Of a DNA stretch of 60,150 nucleotides, positions 51,935 to 60,030 are shown one piece after another (positions within the stretch are counted from its first letter, which is position 1; each line of letters starts with the position of its first letter). The DNA comes from Caldilineales bacterium (lineage in GTDB: Bacteria > Chloroflexota > Anaerolineae > J102), in NCBI GenBank assembly GCA_024102915.1, contig JAGFJG010000107.1, forward strand, positions 1-60,150. The letters run 5' to 3'. The position numbers and the translations under genes are program-made. A model generated the notes under the pieces. The model did not search any database. It saw nothing but the letters and a program-made list of their open reading frames with translations, and was not told the origin of the DNA.

Positions 51935-54900
51935 ATGAGCCACATTCACCGCCGGTCGCTCGCAATCGCAGCGCTTTTTTCTTTGCTGCTCTTTGTTCCC
52001 GTTGCCTGGGCCAACCCAATTCAACCGCCGGGTCGCATTGGCGCGGCATCCAATCCGCAGGTTCCACATGATGACAACCATGTCCTTGCGCGACTGCAGC
52101 CCGGAGTCTTGGCCGCGCAGGTATCGACCGGAGCCGCCATGCCCATTTTCGGCGACTGGTATGAGATGCCGGTGCTGGCAGGCGAAACGCCTCTACAGGC
52201 TGTGCAAAGGCTTGCGGATACTCCGGGTGTGGAAGTGGCGGAACTGAACTATCTCTATCAACCTGAACCAATTCAAACGACGCAGGCGAGCGAACGGGTG
52301 CAGGCGGCAGCGGCGAATTTCACGCCCGACGATCCGTACTATTCGTTACAGTGGAATTTTCCGCTCGTGCAAGCCCCACAGATATGGGATCAGGGTTTTG
52401 GCGCTGGCACAATCGTAGCTGTTGTCGATTCAGGCATTCGTAAGGGAACGGATTTGAATTGTCATACATTCGTATCTCCGTTCAGCGCCGTTTCCGATCT
52501 GCCTGGACCAACCCCCGCCGCAGATCACAACGGTCATGGCACACATATGGCAGGAACGATTGCGCAATGCACCAACAATAATCTGCTGGTGGCAGGTCTG
52601 GCGCGTAATGCCATGTTGATGCCAGTGAAGGTGCTCGAAGCAGATGGTTCAGGAACTTTTGCGGATGGAGCGCAGGGAATCGACTGGGCGCGAACCCACA
52701 ACGCAGATGTGATCAACCTATCGCTCGGTACTAGTTGCAGCGATACTTGGCCTGCATGTTCAAGTACGATCGTGAACGATGCACTAGCCGCTGCACTCGC
52801 TGCAGACATCATTGTAGTGGCTGCTGCGGGCAATGACAGCGGTTCATATCTTAGTTTCCCCGCCAATTATCCTGGCGTGATTGCGGTGGGCGCTGTGCTT
52901 CCTAATGCAGTTCGAGCAGCCTATTCTAACCGTGGTGGCCCTGATGTCGTTGCACCAGGTGGTGATTCTGACACCGATGTAGACAACGATGGTGAACCGG
53001 ATGTTATATGGCAGCAAACCAGAATTGACAGTACTTGGGGGGTTTATGGGTTTGATGGCACTTCTTCCGCCACTGCCCATGTCAGCGGCATCGCCGCCAT
53101 TCTGCGAGCGCTCTTCCCTGGCCTGAGTGGACCGACCATTTCACACGCAATTCTGCATTCGGCAGCGGATAAAGGATCGCCCGGATGGGACATGGACTAC
53201 GGATATGGTTTGGTGCAGGCATTGGATGCACGCAATTATCTGCTCACACCGACGGCCACGCCGACGGCTACAGGCACAAATACGCCGACACCGACTGCAA
53301 CGAATACGCCAACACCAACAAACACACCAACGCCTACCGACACGCCGACAGCAACTCCAACCCCAACCGAAACGCCCACCCCAACGATTACACCGACAGC
53401 GACTGATACGCCGACGGCGACCAATACCCCCACGCCGACAGACACGCCAACTATCACTCCTACGCCGACAGACACACCCACACCCACCGATACGCCGACG
53501 GCGACCAATACCTCCACGCCGACGGACACGCCTACAAACACGCCAACACCGACCGACACACCGACTCCAACCAGCTCGCCAACTGCTACCAATACCCCGA
53601 CGGCCACCGCCACGCCAGAGTTCGTCTGTCAGGAAAAGGTGCAGAATGGCGGCTTCGAAGTAGATGCCGCCTGGTCGATGCCGATCACAGGCAGCACCGC
53701 CCGATATGTCACCAACAATTACTACACAGGTCTGCGCTCCGCCCGTTTGGGGCTATTGCCGACCAGCGCCGCCCGGCCAACGCTGCTGCCGCAACGTAAC
53801 CTGCTTGGTGAAATATCGCCCGCCGGCACCTCCTATTCCACCGTTTATCAAACCATCAACATCCCTGCCAACGCTGAGAAGGTCTTCCTTGATTTCTGGT
53901 ATTGGCCGGGGACTTTGGATGCGGGCGGAGACTGGCAGCGCGTCATGCTCCTCAATCCAGGAACCTACACGAAAGTAAAGGAATTGATGAACGTTTTGGA
54001 GGATGACGAAGCCTGGAAGCACAGGGAATTCGATTTGAGCCAATACGCCGGACGAACTCTTGTCCTTTATTTCGAGGTTTTCAACGACGGCACCGGGCCT
54101 AACCGCACCTGGATGTACATCGACGATGTGAGCCTGCGCTCCTGTCGTACGCCCACGCCGACACCGACGCCGACCATTACTCCCACACCAACCAATACGC
54201 CGACACCAACCACTACGCCCACGCCAACCAACACACCCACAAATACCCCGACCCCTACCGATACACCAACCCCCACACCCACCGACACCCCGACTCCGAC
54301 GGATACCCCAACCAACACGCCAACGCCCACCGATACACCCACCCCGACAGATACACCGACACCCACAGACACACCCACGCCAACGGATACACCCACCCCG
54401 ACGGACACCCCAACCAACACACCAACCCCAACTGATACCCCCACGCCCACCGATACCCCGACACCGACAGACACGCCTACCCCGACGGATACACCAACCA
54501 ACACACCAACCCCAACTGATACCCCCACGCCCACCGACACCCCAACGCCAACAGACACACCCACCCCAACGAATACCCCAACCAACACACCCACACCGAC
54601 GGATACACCCACACCGACCGATACCCCGACACCGACTGACACGCCCACGCCCACCAGCACGCCGACACCGACCGACACCCCAACGCCGACCGCAACCGCC
54701 TTCGTCTGGGCTGGTTCGGACGCAGTTCCTCCCGGCGCACTATTCTGGTTGCCGGTCGAAATTCGCAATGTGACCACGCCGCCGCTTGGCGCCAGCACCG
54801 TCTCGCTCACCTACGACCCGACCGTGCTAGAGGCGCTCTCATGTGATGACGACCCGAACAACATGTTCGATCTCAGCGGCTGCAATCTCACCCCGCCCGA

Positions 54901-55825
54901 TACGGCGACCCTCAACGTCGTCAGCATCCTCGGCCTTTCCGGCGACAACCCTCTGGCGCAACTGCTCTTCCGGGCGATTGGCAATGATGGCGATTCTTCG
55001 CCAATCGCCGTCACCGTGCAAAGCAGCGTCGATCCGCTGGGTCAGCCGCTAACCCTGGGCGAACAGGATGGGCTGGTCACCATCTCGGCTGCGCTGGGAC
55101 CGCCTGGCGATGTCAATTGCGACGGCAACGCCAACAGCACCGACGCCCTCTTCATCCTGCAATACGACATCGGCTTACGGCTGGGCGGCTCCACTTGCCC
55201 GCCTGGACCAAACGAACTCAACTTGCAGCACTGTGATGTGAACGGCGACAACCAATGCGACTCGGTCGATGCCCTGATGATCTCGCAATGCGACATTGGC
55301 ATCCCCAACGCCCTCTGCCCGCCCGCAGCCACTGCCGCCAGCCAACTTGACGCCGCCCGCGCCAGTTCCGCCCAGGCCGCCGTGCAAATAACCGCCGGTT
55401 CCGCTCAGACTGCGCCCGATGGCATCGTCACCATCCCGCTAATCGCCTATGCAGACGGCAGCCAGATCGGCGCCGCCACCATCGAACTGCGCTATGATCC
55501 GCAGGTCTTACGACCGGTCGCGTGCACAGCCGATCCCGGCGATGTTTTCGGCGTGGCCCTGTGTAACGCTATCTTCGACGACGACCAGAACCCGCCGGAC
55601 AGCATGCGCCTGACCATGCTCGCCCCGGCAGGCGTCAGCGGCGAATTGCATCTGGCCGACCTGGTCTTCTCCGCCACCGACGCATCCGGCTCGCGCACCA
55701 GCCTGACCATCGAGCCGATTGCCCTGGCCGATGCCTCCGGCCAATCGCTAGAAGTGACAGCCGTCAACGGCGTTGTCGCTGTCGGTTCAGATTGGATCTA
55801 CCTGCCGATGATGACAGCGCGTTAA
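51935..55825 (+). CDS. Secreted subtilase with Thr-Pro linkers and cohesin-dockerin-cohesin modules
   Basis: A 1296-aa exported S8 protease. Order: signal peptide (1-27), propeptide-like region (about 45-115), catalytic domain (about 140-415) with Asp165, His201 in '[11 protein letters not shown]', oxyanion Asn300 and Ser377 in '[13 protein letters not shown]'; Thr-Pro linker 1; a CBM-like beta-sandwich ('[15 protein letters not shown]', '[11 protein letters not shown]'); Thr-Pro linker 2; a cohesin-like domain ('[15 protein letters not shown]'); a type I dockerin-like repeat pair ('[23 protein letters not shown]', '[19 protein letters not shown]'); a second cohesin-like domain; and the tail '[10 protein letters not shown]'. 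AAGGAG lies 6 nt before the ATG at 51935 (another ATG is at 51932). Confidence 0.9.
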   Translation: MSHIHRRSLAIAALFSLLLFVPVAWANPIQPPGRIGAASNPQVPHDDNHVLARLQPGVLAAQVSTGAAMPIFGDWYEMPVLAGETPLQAVQRLADTPGVEVAELNYLYQPEPIQTTQASERVQAAAANFTPDDPYYSLQWNFPLVQAPQIWDQGFGAGTIVAVVDSGIRKGTDLNCHTFVSPFSAVSDLPGPTPAADHNGHGTHMAGTIAQCTNNNLLVAGLARNAMLMPVKVLEADGSGTFADGAQGIDWARTHNADVINLSLGTSCSDTWPACSSTIVNDALAAALAADIIVVAAAGNDSGSYLSFPANYPGVIAVGAVLPNAVRAAYSNRGGPDVVAPGGDSDTDVDNDGEPDVIWQQTRIDSTWGVYGFDGTSSATAHVSGIAAILRALFPGLSGPTISHAILHSAADKGSPGWDMDYGYGLVQALDARNYLLTPTATPTATGTNTPTPTATNTPTPTNTPTPTDTPTATPTPTETPTPTITPTATDTPTATNTPTPTDTPTITPTPTDTPTPTDTPTATNTSTPTDTPTNTPTPTDTPTPTSSPTATNTPTATATPEFVCQEKVQNGGFEVDAAWSMPITGSTARYVTNNYYTGLRSARLGLLPTSAARPTLLPQRNLLGEISPAGTSYSTVYQTINIPANAEKVFLDFWYWPGTLDAGGDWQRVMLLNPGTYTKVKELMNVLEDDEAWKHREFDLSQYAGRTLVLYFEVFNDGTGPNRTWMYIDDVSLRSCRTPTPTPTPTITPTPTNTPTPTTTPTPTNTPTNTPTPTDTPTPTPTDTPTPTDTPTNTPTPTDTPTPTDTPTPTDTPTPTDTPTPTDTPTNTPTPTDTPTPTDTPTPTDTPTPTDTPTNTPTPTDTPTPTDTPTPTDTPTPTNTPTNTPTPTDTPTPTDTPTPTDTPTPTSTPTPTDTPTPTATAFVWAGSDAVPPGALFWLPVEIRNVTTPPLGASTVSLTYDPTVLEALSCDDDPNNMFDLSGCNLTPPDTATLNVVSILGLSGDNPLAQLLFRAIGNDGDSSPIAVTVQSSVDPLGQPLTLGEQDGLVTISAALGPPGDVNCDGNANSTDALFILQYDIGLRLGGSTCPPGPNELNLQHCDVNGDNQCDSVDALMISQCDIGIPNALCPPAATAASQLDAARASSAQAAVQITAGSAQTAPDGIVTIPLIAYADGSQIGAATIELRYDPQVLRPVACTADPGDVFGVALCNAIFDDDQNPPDSMRLTMLAPAGVSGELHLADLVFSATDASGSRTSLTIEPIALADASGQSLEVTAVNGVVAVGSDWIYLPMMTAR
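53250..53615 (+). repeat. Thr-Pro-encoding tandem repeat, linker 1
   Basis: About 120 codons dominated by Thr-Pro pairs with Ala, Asp or Asn every third to sixth residue. At DNA level the unit is a degenerate 18-bp sequence around ACnCCnACnGA, with codon third positions varied so exact repeats are short. It joins the protease domain to the first beta-sandwich and would form an extended, possibly O-glycosylated stalk. Confidence 0.85.
54148..54696 (+). repeat. Thr-Pro-encoding tandem repeat, linker 2
   Basis: About 180 codons of nearly pure Thr-Pro-Thr-Asp/Asn periodicity, longer and more regular than linker 1, with several near-identical 54-60 bp blocks indicating recent expansion by unequal exchange. 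It separates the beta-sandwich domain from the first cohesin-like domain. Confidence 0.88.
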
Positions 55826-55853
55826 GGCTCGCACAACAAATCACGTATTCACG

Positions 55854-55887
55854 CGAGCGGGTCGGGATTGAATTCCTGACCCGCTCG
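55854..55887 (+). terminator. Hairpin downstream of the subtilase gene
   Basis: A perfect 10-bp GC-rich stem (CGAGCGGGTC at 55854-55863, GACCCGCTCG at 55878-55887) whose loop can add further pairs begins 28 bp after the stop codon. No U-tract follows. It separates the subtilase from the folP transcription unit. Confidence 0.55.
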
Positions 55888-55923
55888 TGCGCGTCTGTGC
55901 TGTGAAATGCCAGGATCGTTGGG

Positions 55924-55929
55924 TATACT
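55924..55929 (+). promoter_or_regulatory. -10 box for folP
   Basis: TATACT (five of six consensus positions) lies 40 nt before the folP ATG, just after the subtilase hairpin. No convincing -35 is visible. Confidence 0.35.
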
Positions 55930-55969
55930 TGCGGCATCATCTCGAACGATTCCATCACATCCGTCTTCA

Positions 55970-56899
55970 ATGCAGACCGCCCTGACAACGCCCCCATTCC
56001 GCAATCCGCAGTCCCAAATCCGCAACACCACCTTCCTTTGGGGCAGCCGCACCTATGTGATGGGCATCCTCAACCTCACGCCCGACAGCTTTTCCGGCGA
56101 TGGGCTGCTGCGGGGTGACGATGCCGTGGGCGCGGCGTTGGCGCAGGCGCAACGCATGTTGGCCGAAGGTGCGGACATTCTCGACCTGGGCGGGGAGAGC
56201 ACGCGGCCAGGGTCAGAGCCGGTGGGGGCCGCGGAGGAGTTGGGGCGAGTGTTGCCGGTGTTGCGGGAATTGCGACGGATGACTGACGTTCCCATTTCGG
56301 TCGATACCAGCAAAGCGGCGGTCGCCGAGGCAACCCTGGCCGCAGGCGCAGACCTGATCAACGACGTGTGGGGTTTGCGGCTCGATCCTGATCTCGCTGG
56401 CGTGGTCGCGGCGGCGAATGTCCCTGTCGTGTTGATGCACAACCGCATGACGCCCAAAGCCGCCAGCATCGATCCGGCCTTGGGCGGACGCTATGTCGGC
56501 GTCGATTATGACAACCTGATCGAGGATGTGAAACGGGAATTGGGCATCTGTTTGCAGATAGCGCACAAGGCCGGGATTCGCGACGAAAACATCATCCTCG
56601 ACCCCGGCATCGGCTTTGGCAAGACCGTTTCCCAAAACCTGGAATTGCTCGACCGTCTGGATGAGATCAAAAGTCTGGGTTATCCTCTGTTGCTGGGGGC
56701 CAGTCGCAAATCCTTCATTGGCTACACCCTCGACCTGCCACCCGACCAGCGAGCCGAAGCCACCGCCGCTACCACGGCCGTGGGCATCGTGCGCGGGGCC
56801 GACATCGTGCGCGTGCACGATGTGTTGATCAACGTGCGCGTGGCGCGCATGACCGATGCTATCGTGCGGCGGGGCGTGAAATTGCAGGTTTCAGGATGA
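55970..56899 (+). CDS. folP: Dihydropteroate synthase
   Basis: A 309-aa TIM-barrel enzyme joining para-aminobenzoate to dihydropterin pyrophosphate in folate synthesis. Signatures are 'MGILNLTPDSFSGDG', 'ILDLGGESTRPGS', 'PISVDTSKAAVAEATLAAGADLINDVWG', 'PVVLMHNR', 'IILDPGIGFGKTVSQNLELLDRLDEIKSLGYPLLLGASRKSFIG' and 'RVHDV'. All pterin and sulfonamide-site residues in these motifs appear present. The N-terminal ~25 residues before 'TFLWGSRTYVMG' are partly encoded by a heptamer repeat (55995-56022), so the true start is uncertain; no ribosome-binding site is visible. Its stop overlaps the next gene (ATGA). Confidence 0.9.
   Translation: MQTALTTPPFRNPQSQIRNTTFLWGSRTYVMGILNLTPDSFSGDGLLRGDDAVGAALAQAQRMLAEGADILDLGGESTRPGSEPVGAAEELGRVLPVLRELRRMTDVPISVDTSKAAVAEATLAAGADLINDVWGLRLDPDLAGVVAAANVPVVLMHNRMTPKAASIDPALGGRYVGVDYDNLIEDVKRELGICLQIAHKAGIRDENIILDPGIGFGKTVSQNLELLDRLDEIKSLGYPLLLGASRKSFIGYTLDLPPDQRAEATAATTAVGIVRGADIVRVHDVLINVRVARMTDAIVRRGVKLQVSG
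55995..56022. repeat. Heptamer array encoding part of the FolP N-terminus
   Basis: Four heptamers of consensus CAATCCG (55995-56022) encode 'FRNPQSQIRN' near the start of FolP. The unit is the same family as in the glycosyltransferase array at 33824-33895. No opposing half is evident here, so it is a single arm. Confidence 0.65.
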
Positions 56900-57906
56900 A
56901 GGTTGTAAGTGTGAGACGCGTCGGGCTGATTTTGCTGGCGCTGATCATCACGATGTTTCTGGCCGGTTGTGGCGGCGGGACGGTCGATCGCGCGGCGGAA
57001 GTGACGGTTCCGGTTATTGAGGCGACCGCCACGCCGACCATCACGCCAACTATCAAACCAACTCACACGCCAACCCCAACCGCCACGCCCAGCCCCACCG
57101 CTACCCCGTCCCCGACTCGAACTCCAACCCCAACCGTTACCCCCACGCCCACGTCCACGCCAGGCCCCACCCCGGATGGCGTCGCCCGCGCCGCTCGCGT
57201 CCCCATCCTCATGTATCACTATATTTCCGTCCCCCCGCCGGACGATCAGCATCCCTATCGCGTCGGCAACTCGCTCGACCCCGACATCTTCGCCGCCCAT
57301 CTCGACTACTTGCAGGAGCAGGGCTACACGACGATCCATCTGCAAGACCTGCTTTCGCATCTGGCGACCGGCCAGCCCGAACTGCCGGAAAAACCCATCA
57401 TCCTCACTTTCGACGACGGCTACGAGGACAACTACCTCAACGCCCTGCCCGCCCTGGCCGAGCGCGGCATGACCGGCACGTTTTTCATCATCACCGACTT
57501 CGCCACCGGCGCCAGCGAGGGCGATCCGACTTATGACAACTACGCCGACTGGGCGCAAATCAAAGAGATGGCCGAGGCCGGAATGGAGATCGGATCGCAC
57601 AGCCGCAATCACCCCAACCTGGCCGGGAAAGATCTGGACTATCTGGTGTGGCAGGCTTTGGGCAGCCAGGAGACAATCGCCGCCAACCTGGGCTTCACAC
57701 CGCACATCCTCTCTTATCCGGGCGGGACTTACGACCAACTGGTGATCGACGTGTTCCGCTCCGCCCATTTCTGGGGGGCTGTGACGACCGAACCGGGCAT
57801 CGCGCACAGCAGCGACGCGCCATTTGAACTCAAACGCATTCGCATTTCCAGCACCACCGGCGTGCCTCAGTTGCAAGCTTTGCTTGATCACGACTGGCCG
57901 GATTAG
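56896..57906 (+). CDS. Polysaccharide deacetylase lipoprotein (NodB domain)
   Basis: A 336-aa lipoprotein: lipobox 'FLAGC' (Cys25), Thr-Pro stalk (about 45-93) and a carbohydrate esterase 4 domain (about 100-335). Motif 1 is intact, 'LTFDDGYEDNY' with Asp173/Asp174; motif 2 is His235/His239 in 'GSHSRNHPNL'; motif 3 'LSYPGGTY'. It should remove N-acetyl groups from peptidoglycan or a secreted glycan at the cell surface. Translation is coupled to folP by a 4-bp overlap, an odd pairing of functions. It is the active counterpart of the altered paralogue at 10153-11292. Confidence 0.92.
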   Translation: MKVVSVRRVGLILLALIITMFLAGCGGGTVDRAAEVTVPVIEATATPTITPTIKPTHTPTPTATPSPTATPSPTRTPTPTVTPTPTSTPGPTPDGVARAARVPILMYHYISVPPPDDQHPYRVGNSLDPDIFAAHLDYLQEQGYTTIHLQDLLSHLATGQPELPEKPIILTFDDGYEDNYLNALPALAERGMTGTFFIITDFATGASEGDPTYDNYADWAQIKEMAEAGMEIGSHSRNHPNLAGKDLDYLVWQALGSQETIAANLGFTPHILSYPGGTYDQLVIDVFRSAHFWGAVTTEPGIAHSSDAPFELKRIRISSTTGVPQLQALLDHDWPD

Positions 57907-57916
57907 CGCCAACGCC

Positions 57917-57943
57917 GGGCAGCGCCAATGTCGGGCGCTGTCC
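57917..57943 (+). terminator. Hairpin between deacetylase and glutaredoxin-like gene
   Basis: A 10-bp stem with one G-U pair (GGGCAGCGCC at 57917-57926, GGCGCTGTCC at 57934-57943) and a 7-nt loop begins 10 bp after the deacetylase stop. A promoter -10 box follows at 57959, so this marks a transcription-unit boundary. Confidence 0.55.
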
Positions 57944-57958
57944 ACACGCGATTTGTGG

Positions 57959-57964
57959 TACAAT
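57959..57964 (+). promoter_or_regulatory. Extended -10 box for the glutaredoxin-like gene (leaderless-type)
   Basis: TGGTACAAT (extended -10) ends 11 nt before the ATG at 57976, giving a predicted leader of about 5 nt or less. The implied start point leaves no room for a normal ribosome-binding site. Confidence 0.45.
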
Positions 57965-57975
57965 TTGCCGAGATC

Positions 57976-58398
57976 ATGAACGAAAGAATTATCCTGTATG
58001 GCAGCTATACCTGCCCTATGGTCGCCCCGGTGCGCGATATACTGAAACGGGCGAACGCTGAGTTCGAGTATATCAACATTTCTACCGACGCCGAGGGAAG
58101 ACAGCGCGTCCGCGAGATCAATCAGGGCTACGAGAGCGTACCCACGCTGGTTTTCCCGGATGGCAGCACGCTCACCGAACCGCGCATGAGCGAGTTGGAA
58201 GCGAAACTGAGTGTGCTGGGCTATGAAATCGCTCCGAACACAATCGCTGGCCGGGCGCGCGGCATCGCCCAGAACCCAATGCTGCTCATCATTGGCCTCA
58301 TGACCCTGGCATGGGGGGCGGCTGGCGGCGGGGCCGGACTGATCCTGTTTGGCGGCGGAGTGCTTGCAATCCATCTGTTGGCGCGATTCCTGGCTTGA
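57976..58398 (+). CDS. Glutaredoxin-like domain with C-terminal membrane segment
   Basis: A 140-aa protein. Residues 1-80 form a thioredoxin/glutaredoxin fold: 'RIILYGSYTCPMVAPVRDILKRANAEFEYINIS' with a single active-site Cys13 (CPMV, so a monothiol type) and the cis-Pro loop 'ESVPTLVFPDGSTLTEP'. Residues about 98-138 are hydrophobic ('MLLIIGLMTLAWGAAGGGAGLILFGGGVLAIHLLARFLA') and would anchor it in the membrane with the redox domain in the cytoplasm. The start at 57976 fits the leaderless promoter. It shares one base with the next start (TGATG). Confidence 0.85.
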   Translation: MNERIILYGSYTCPMVAPVRDILKRANAEFEYINISTDAEGRQRVREINQGYESVPTLVFPDGSTLTEPRMSELEAKLSVLGYEIAPNTIAGRARGIAQNPMLLIIGLMTLAWGAAGGGAGLILFGGGVLAIHLLARFLA

Positions 58399-58781
58399 TG
58401 GACGCGCAAGAAAACGGAGCCGATTATATCTCGCTCCACTTCATCGGTGAGAGCATCACGGTTCAGTTTGATCATCCGCCGGTGCTGGGCAAGAAACAGG
58501 GTTGCCCGGACGCTTTCAACTGGCAGGACGACGATTTCCGCATCGTCGCATTGCTGAGCGAATGGCATGATTATGGCAGGCGCGGGCGCATGGCCTCGAA
58601 CATGCGTCCCGAACATGCCGCCACTGCGGCGCAACGCGGCTCATGGGGCGTCGGTCGAGATTATTACCGGGTGCGCGTGCAGACAGGCCGGATATTCGAC
58701 ATCTATTATGATCGAGCGCCCAGGAACACAGGTGACCGCCTGGGCGGTTGGTTTCTCTTCCAGGAAATGACCCCGGCCTGA
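58398..58781 (+). CDS. DUF6504 family protein
   Basis: A 127-aa small protein resembling DUF6504: 'ITVQFDHPPVLGKKQGCPDAFNWQDDDFRIVALLSEWHDYGR', 'GRDYYRVRVQTGRIFDIYYDRA' and 'GGWFLFQEM'. Function is unknown; relatives in Actinobacteria often sit beside DNA-repair genes, which is not the case here. The ATG shares its A with the preceding TGA stop, so expression is coupled to the glutaredoxin-like protein. Confidence 0.7.
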   Translation: MDAQENGADYISLHFIGESITVQFDHPPVLGKKQGCPDAFNWQDDDFRIVALLSEWHDYGRRGRMASNMRPEHAATAAQRGSWGVGRDYYRVRVQTGRIFDIYYDRAPRNTGDRLGGWFLFQEMTPA

Positions 58782-58835
58782 CCGACTCGTCCCCAATCTA
58801 TCAACAATGATACATTTCACCTTGACTAAAAATTG

Positions 58836-58908
58836 GACGCGGATGACACGGACGAAAACGGATGACCGCTGATTCAAGCATAATCTGTACAATTCGTGGA
58901 ATCTGTGG
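58836..58908. repeat. Palindromic nonamer array upstream of rnj
   Basis: Nonamers of form GACnCGGAT (58836-58863) face three of form AATCTGTGG (58882-58908) across an 18-bp spacer, the same design as the element at 8981-9048. It ends about 50 bp before the RNase J start codon. Confidence 0.65.
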
Positions 58909-58956
58909 ATAAGAAACTTACCGGGTGAATTCATACCCAATACCAATAACACAAAA

Positions 58957-60030
58957 ATGGCTCAACAATTACGATTTATACCCCTCGGCGGCCTGGGCGA
59001 CATTGGCCGCAACATGAATATCTTCGAATATGGCCGCAACATCCTGATCGTGGATGCGGGCGTCATGTTTCCCGAAAGCGATATGCTGGGCATCGACCTG
59101 GTCATCCCCAATTTCGAGTACCTGCGCCAGCGCAAAGACTGGGTGCGCGGCATCGTGATCACGCATGGTCACGAAGACCACACCGGGGCTTTGCCCTACC
59201 TGTTGAAGGAAATCCAGGCGCCGATCTACAGCACGAAACTGGTGCTGGCATTGATCGACCGCAAACTCAAGGAGCGGCTGGGCGCACGCCACAAAACCGA
59301 AATGCACGAGGTGACGCCCGAAGGCAGCTTCCGCATCGGCCCATTTGAAGTGCATGCCATCCCTCTCAGCCACTCCATCCCCGACAGCATGGCCCTGGCT
59401 ATCGACACCCCCGCCGGTCGCATCATTCACAGCGGCGATTTCAAGATCGATTTCACGCCGGGGTCGGGTGAAGGCCCCAGCCTGGCCCGATTAGCTGCGC
59501 TTTCGGCGGACGGGGTTCTTGCCCTGCTCTCGGATTCGACCGGCGCCGAGAAGGTTGGTTTCACTCCCTCCGAAAAAACCATCGAACCGGCTTTTGACCG
59601 TATCATGCGGGAAGCGCCAGGCCGGGTGATCGTCGCCAGCTTCGCCTCGCAGCTGAGCCGCATCCAACTGATCGTCGACATCTCCCATCGGTATGGGCGC
59701 AAGGTCGCCATTGCCGGTCGGTCGATGGAACAGAACTTCGAGATCGCCCGGCGATTGGGTTATATCCAGGTGCCCAAAGGCGCGTTCGTGCGCATGGAGA
59801 CGGCTAAAAAACTGCCGCCCAAGCAAGTGACCCTATTGACGACCGGAAGCCAGGGTCAGCCGGAAGCCGCCCTGGCCCGCATGGCGGCGGGACGGCATCG
59901 CGACATCACCGTGCGCGACGATGACACCGTGGTCATTTCCGCCCACCCTATCCCCGGCAATGAAGAGGAAGTGGGCCGTATGATCAATCGCCTGATCGAG
60001 CGAGGGGCCGAGGTGATCTACCCACTGTAA
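58957..60030 (+). CDS. rnj: Ribonuclease J, truncated at the 3' end
   Basis: A 357-aa frame covering the metallo-beta-lactamase and most of the beta-CASP domains of RNase J, normally about 550 aa. 'LGGLGDIGRNMNIFEYG', 'ILIVDAGVMFP', the zinc motif His70-x-His72-x-Asp74-His75, 'HSGDFKID', 'SDSTGAEKVGFTPSEKTI' and 'TTGSQGQPEAALARMA' are intact. The frame stops right after 'RLIERGAEVIYPL', before the last zinc-ligand His ('HVSGH') and the C-terminal domain. The following ~120 bp are unlike rnj. It is probably an interrupted pseudogene, perhaps one of two rnj copies. Confidence 0.85.
   Translation: MAQQLRFIPLGGLGDIGRNMNIFEYGRNILIVDAGVMFPESDMLGIDLVIPNFEYLRQRKDWVRGIVITHGHEDHTGALPYLLKEIQAPIYSTKLVLALIDRKLKERLGARHKTEMHEVTPEGSFRIGPFEVHAIPLSHSIPDSMALAIDTPAGRIIHSGDFKIDFTPGSGEGPSLARLAALSADGVLALLSDSTGAEKVGFTPSEKTIEPAFDRIMREAPGRVIVASFASQLSRIQLIVDISHRYGRKVAIAGRSMEQNFEIARRLGYIQVPKGAFVRMETAKKLPPKQVTLLTTGSQGQPEAALARMAAGRHRDITVRDDDTVVISAHPIPGNEEEVGRMINRLIERGAEVIYPL

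Noticed and set aside
53250..54696. Dense repeats that could be mistaken for a CRISPR array
   Set aside because: The repeats are in frame within one long gene, encode Thr-Pro motifs and lack conserved repeat units separated by unique spacers; no cas genes occur in the window.
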